DNA of 64,000 nucleotides from Panaeolus papilionaceus. Taxonomy: Eukaryota; Basidiomycota; Agaricomycetes; Agaricales. Both the position numbers and the translations under genes were made by a program. Location: positions 496,001 through 560,000 of the forward strand of contig JADNRZ010000020.1 of the NCBI GenBank assembly GCA_015501605.1, written 5' to 3'. The notes under the pieces are model-generated. The model saw nothing but the letters and a program-made list of their open reading frames with translations. It was not told where the DNA came from and did not search any database. Below are positions 60,194 to 64,000 of the stretch, one piece after another (the stretch's first letter is position 1; every line of letters starts with the position of its first letter).

Positions 60194-60977
60194 CCCGTTT
60201 CTGGGACGACATGAACCCAAAACCGGAAGATTTCTTCTTTTGCTGGGGTGCTGCTGCGGCAGTGGAGGTCGAAGGCCCTGGCCCTGCAGCAGCAGCCTCG
60301 GCCCTCAGATTCGCATCTGGAATCGAGACAGGAGGAAGGGTCTGATTACCATTCTTGTTGGCACCTGTTCCTCGTCTCCAAAAGCTCTTCTTAGGCGCAT
60401 CTTCAATCACTCCACCAGCTTTAATAAACTCTTCACCTCTCAACCTAAGAAACTCCTCTAACAGCGCCGCATTCCGCGAATTGGCTTTATACATCGCCAA
60501 AATGACGTCCCCAACAAGGGGGACGAAGCCGACGCCGGCACTGATCGCGTTGTTGAGCATCATGCGGTGGATGAGCCAGTCGGGGAGGTCGGCGGCTTTG
60601 GCTTTTTTGACGACGAGGGTGTAGTTGAGCAGGATGTCGGTGACGTCCCCGACGATGGGGATGAGGCCGATGAAGAATGTCCAGCCGAAGCGGAGTCCGC
60701 AGATGCGGAACCCTTTGTCGAGGTAGTGTGCGCGTCTGCGAACGGCTTTTAGGATGGCGATGTCTCGCTTAGAAAGGCCTGGGGGTGCTTCGCGCTACAC
60801 TACGCTTTAGCGAAGTTCTTGGCCTTGGATAACTTGAGGATGGGTACTCACCTTACGCCGCCTCTGAACTCCTCGCTCATCAACGTAAACTTCGTATAAA
60901 GGATCTGCGGGTGCATACTGCTCAACGTGCTTTTCGAAGAGCTTTTTGCCCGTTTTGCCTAGGAATGCTGAGGCCAT
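60159..60977 (-). CDS. DUF4112-domain membrane protein
   Basis: There are two exons. Exon 1 (ATG at 60977) reads MASAFLGKTGKKLFEKHVEQ and ends RRRK before GTGAGT. Exon 2 starts REAPPGLSKRDIAILKAVRR and continues with FGWTFFIGLIPIVGDVTDIL, ADLPDWLIHRMMLNNAISAG and VGFVPLVGDVILAMYKANSR. The doubled (I/V)P(I/L)VGDV motifs in two hydrophobic segments are the hallmark of DUF4112 (PF13430), a family of small membrane proteins of unknown function. The C-terminal third is Ala/Pro-rich with a Lys patch (QQKKKSSGFGF) and ends PAAPAADTNV at 60159. The last codons and the 3' UTR are duplicated downstream at 59251-59727. In fungi the family is widespread and usually single-copy; no reaction is known. Confidence 0.88.
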
Positions 60978-61711
60978 GAGATACAAGAGTGGGTGAGGGT
61001 TAGGATGAAGAAAGGAAGTGGGCACCCTACATGCTGCATGACAATAAATAAAAAGGAGCTTGGGGCTTGTCAGAGGCGGTGCCAAGGTGATGTCATGGGC
61101 CACTGTGGTCATTTCGGCATTTGCCGTGGACGCGTTCTGATGCGTTTGATGAGCAGTTGTTCTGTTGACTGCAGCTACCATCCATCATGCCTCTAACAGT
61201 CGGGAAATTCAAAGTCAAGAATTACAAGGATACAGACCATATTTGAACTTTTTCTGGTGTATAAGTTGACCACTAAAATTGCGGGAAAATGGTTTCGCGA
61301 AAGGTTTGCGGTACTCCAACTTCACATCCTTCACGTTGAACTTGGAAGGCAGGTCTACGTCAGTAACTGTCCAATTTTGGTTTCGTGGTGCGTCTATTTA
61401 TTCTAAACATATCAAAAATATCTAATTCAGGTATTAGGTTTAGATTTTATCTATCGTTTACTGTGTCTTCTGAGAGTGAGCAATGTCAACTCAGGAAAGA
61501 AATAGCAGGCGTTGGCCAACTTGAAATCCGTATTGGCGACCTAAATATGACGTAGGTCAGTCGATCTTGAAATCCTAAACCCAATATTAACAGAGTTGCA
61601 GTCAAAAACTCCTTTTCATATTTCTCTTGGACACTACCACCACCAACTATACCACCAGCGCCCAACTATCTATCTAATCTCGCCTTAGCCAAAATTATTT
61701 TCTAACTTGAC
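60978..61711. other. Divergent promoter region
   Basis: This 0.7-kb spacer separates the divergently transcribed DUF4112 gene (minus) and the low-complexity gene (plus). No clear TATA box was found for either. Confidence 0.5.
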
Positions 61712-64000
61712 ATGGATACCTTGAGCGTTACCACTTCCGACTTGCACAGAATTAACCCGGCTGCCTCTCTTGAATACCTAGTGACACTAATATCCCAACA
61801 AATGACGCCCACGGGTATGTTTCACTTTGACTCTCCTTTTTCGATAACCATCCTAATCATTTCGTTCTAGGCGTTAATCGTGCTCCTCCCAAGGAGCAGA
61901 TTGACGCCCCTCTTACCGTGACCGACTCTAAACTCGATGACGATATCCATGGCTCGAATATCGAGGCCCTCATTGGCGCGATACCCCCCAGCCCAACACC
62001 TGACTTTGACGATTTATTATCCCCACCACCGACGCCTTCTGCCATTGCTGAAATCCCAACTTCTTGCCCATTCGACGACTACGCCCTGTGGGGAGCCTTT
62101 GTGACTTCCACCCCACACGTCGTCTCTAAAACAAACACAACCACAAACGCGATACCCACTCACCACTCACCTTCACTTTCGGACTCTGATATCTCAGAGA
62201 TTCAAATTATACCCAGGCGTCTTGGGGCACGATATTTAAGTCCCTCTACGAGCTCTACTAGTCGGGATGAGGACAGTCTTTCCAGTTATTCATCCCCTTC
62301 GGCTGGTTCTCCTTTAATCAAGGAGAAGGAGAAGGATATCGCCCATGAATATGAGCTCCTATCTAGTTGGCTGACGGAACTCCGCATCACTGCGCCAGTT
62401 GTTGATGCTCAAACACCGGCCCCCTCAACGAATAACCCAGTTCCTACGTGCCTTGACTTTGGTGATTCACCTATGGACAAGGCAGATCATTCTAGTAGCC
62501 CATCTGATGACGCTCACGAAGGTATTACCTCTCTTCAATCCACCTTCCGCGCTATTGCTGACGATTTACTATTTTAATCAGCTTCGTACTCTAAACAGGA
62601 TACCACAACAGAAATCGCAGAGCCCATCCAACACACTCTCGCACCCAAAGTCTCATACAGCCTTCTCAGGCACTTCGAAGACCTCGATGCATCATTCAAA
62701 ATGACACCACCCAAATTACCATTATCATCCAACACAACAGCGCTAGCGTCGGCGTCACCTTCTACCACCTCTTCTAGATCCAGATCTCCCTCACCTACAA
62801 AGCCGTTCTACAACACCCCCACCAGGCCCTCAGAGAAACAGAAACAAACCACCACACCCAAGATGCTGAAGTTCAAAAGAGACCTGACACGCAAGACGCG
62901 CAGGGCGAAAAAGGGCCTGTTGGAGTTTTCGTGGAAGATGAAGAATAGGCTGCAGGAGCAGTATAATGTCAGCTTTAGAACGAACGGCGCGGGGAGGGCT
63001 GGTAATGGGATGAGGATAGCGGGGTGCAGAGGTGATTTCGGGTGCATCGTTAATGAGGCTTCGTTTGGGTTTAATCCGCCTGCGCTTGATTGGTCTTTTG
63101 AGGTCCCTGCTGGATATGCGAGTGCGAAGGGGTTGGCGATTAGTAGTGGTAAGTAACCTCCTCTCTCTTTTACAGATGATCGATCGTTGATGATAATGAC
63201 TTGTAGGCACAGTACCTTTGAAGGCATCCCACTCGTCTGCGTTTCCTTCCCTTAAGAGCGTTCCGGATATGACAAACCTCGACCTTGACGAGAAGTTGAA
63301 GGCTATTAATGTGAGACGCGTTCCTGACTTCACCACTCAGGCTAGCGCCTCATCAGCCATCCCTGCAATCCCGTCCATGGCTACGATGTCGTCGTGGTCT
63401 TTTTCCACTGACCATGATGAGGAGGACGAGGACGAGGAGGGCTGTCAATCCCCTATGTGTGCCGGGTCTGGTTCTGAACCAACCCCAGAGACGAACCACT
63501 GCGCGCAAAGTCAAACCGTACTACTGGAATCCTCTGACTTGGCTCAACCCGCGTCTTCTATCATGGCAAAGGATGATAAAGCCAGCATCGGCTTTTCAAC
63601 TGGGATTACCACCGACGTCCAACGCCCCACCGCGACACCCTCGTGCTCTCATGCTCACATCTTCTCAATCCACCCACAAATTTCCGTTCCCGATAACGTT
63701 TCTATCTCGGCGAGGTGTAATTCTCCGGCGTCAGCGTCAAGTCCTTGCATCGTCATCAATACCACCGACGCTGCACCTCGTGTGTTTGATCTAAAATTAG
63801 ATTTGGAATTGGAGTTTGAGCATGGGCATGGGCATGATACGTCGACGTTGCATGATGGTGTTGGTGGTGACAGTCTTTGTGCTGATGCTGATGACAAGGG
63901 GCCCGGGAAGGGGAAGCAAGGAGAACGGGAACAGGAATCAGTTTCTGATTGTACCACGAGCGAAGTGACGGATTATCTAGGCCTGCCCACGTTCGCCTCT
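61712..64000 (+). CDS. Low-complexity hypothetical protein, 3' end beyond window
   Basis: The gene starts MDTLSVTTSDLHRINPAASL at 61712. Intron 1 (61815-61870) splits a Gly codon and leads to VNRAPPKEQIDAPLTVTD. Intron 2 (62522-62581, GTATTA donor, GCTGAC branch site, TTTTAATCAG acceptor) removes an apparent stop at 62575-62577 and joins DDAHE to ASYSKQDTTTEI. Intron 3 (63149-63206) leads to TVPLKASHSSAFPSLKS, and the frame stays open to the window end. The product is Ser/Thr/Pro-rich with acidic patches. A basic, ordered-looking stretch (LKFKRDLTRKTRRAKKGLLE, FSWKMKNRLQEQY) and NPPALDWSFEVPAGYASAKG lie in the middle. I recognise no domain. A regulatory or scaffold protein is possible, but the sequence does not show it. 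Confidence 0.6.

Noticed and set aside
62575..62577. TAA as the end of the gene that starts at 61712
   Set aside because: It lies inside an intron with good donor, branch site and acceptor, and the joined frame continues.
1..64000. CRISPR arrays, operons and bacterial-type ribosome binding sites
   Set aside because: The sequence is eukaryotic and intron-rich, and no regularly spaced repeats were seen.

Overview
The window is nuclear DNA of a filamentous basidiomycete, most likely a mushroom-forming agaricomycete. Nearly every gene is split by short introns of about 50-60 bases with GTRNGT donors and CTNAC/CTGAC branch sites. Several families are typical of Agaricomycetes: DUF6589-like transposon proteins, orphan seven-helix proteins, fungal SLATT proteins, AIG1-like G-domain proteins and degenerate HNH proteins. 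I joined the exons by hand. The species cannot be named from this sequence.

Left part (1-21.6 kb), nearly all on the minus strand: a degenerate HNH-nuclease-like protein (894-2098), a seven-transmembrane orphan receptor-like protein (2653-4511), a 1.33-kb DNA transposon remnant with 63-base terminal inverted repeats (6496-7827), a glutathione S-transferase whose 3' end runs into that transposon (7842-8711), a SLATT two-helix effector-type protein (9831-11022), the cytoplasmic 5'-3' exoribonuclease XRN1 (11659-17069), a possible decayed gene on the plus strand (17555-17992), and GMP synthase GUA1 (19356-21614).

Middle part (21.6-47.2 kb): a gene-poor 5-kb stretch, then a three-repeat Myb transcription factor (26664-28078, plus), an aldose 1-epimerase (30905-32685, plus), an AIG1-like GTP-binding protein (34774-36119, minus), a secreted chitin/polysaccharide deacetylase (38114-39462, minus), and a very large low-complexity regulator with an AreA-type N-terminal domain and a DUF3295-like C-terminus (41140-47208, minus).

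Right part (47.2-64 kb): about 13 kb with almost no recognisable genes. Its first 4 kb has a strong excess of C over G on the plus strand. A degenerate tandem duplication (59251-60193) contains a second copy of the 3' end of the neighbouring DUF4112 membrane-protein gene (60159-60977, minus). The window ends inside a long low-complexity protein gene (61712 to beyond 64000, plus).

The genes do not form one pathway. XRN1 (mRNA decay), GUA1 (guanine nucleotide synthesis), aldose 1-epimerase, GST and the deacetylase are housekeeping or cell-wall functions, mixed with lineage-specific signalling and putative self-defence proteins (SLATT, G-domain, orphan seven-helix, HNH-like). The least expected structures are the transposon remnant made of the 3' ends of two divergent genes, its effect on the GST C-terminus, the 4-, 11- and 17-base coding exons of XRN1, and the duplicated gene tail at 59-60 kb.
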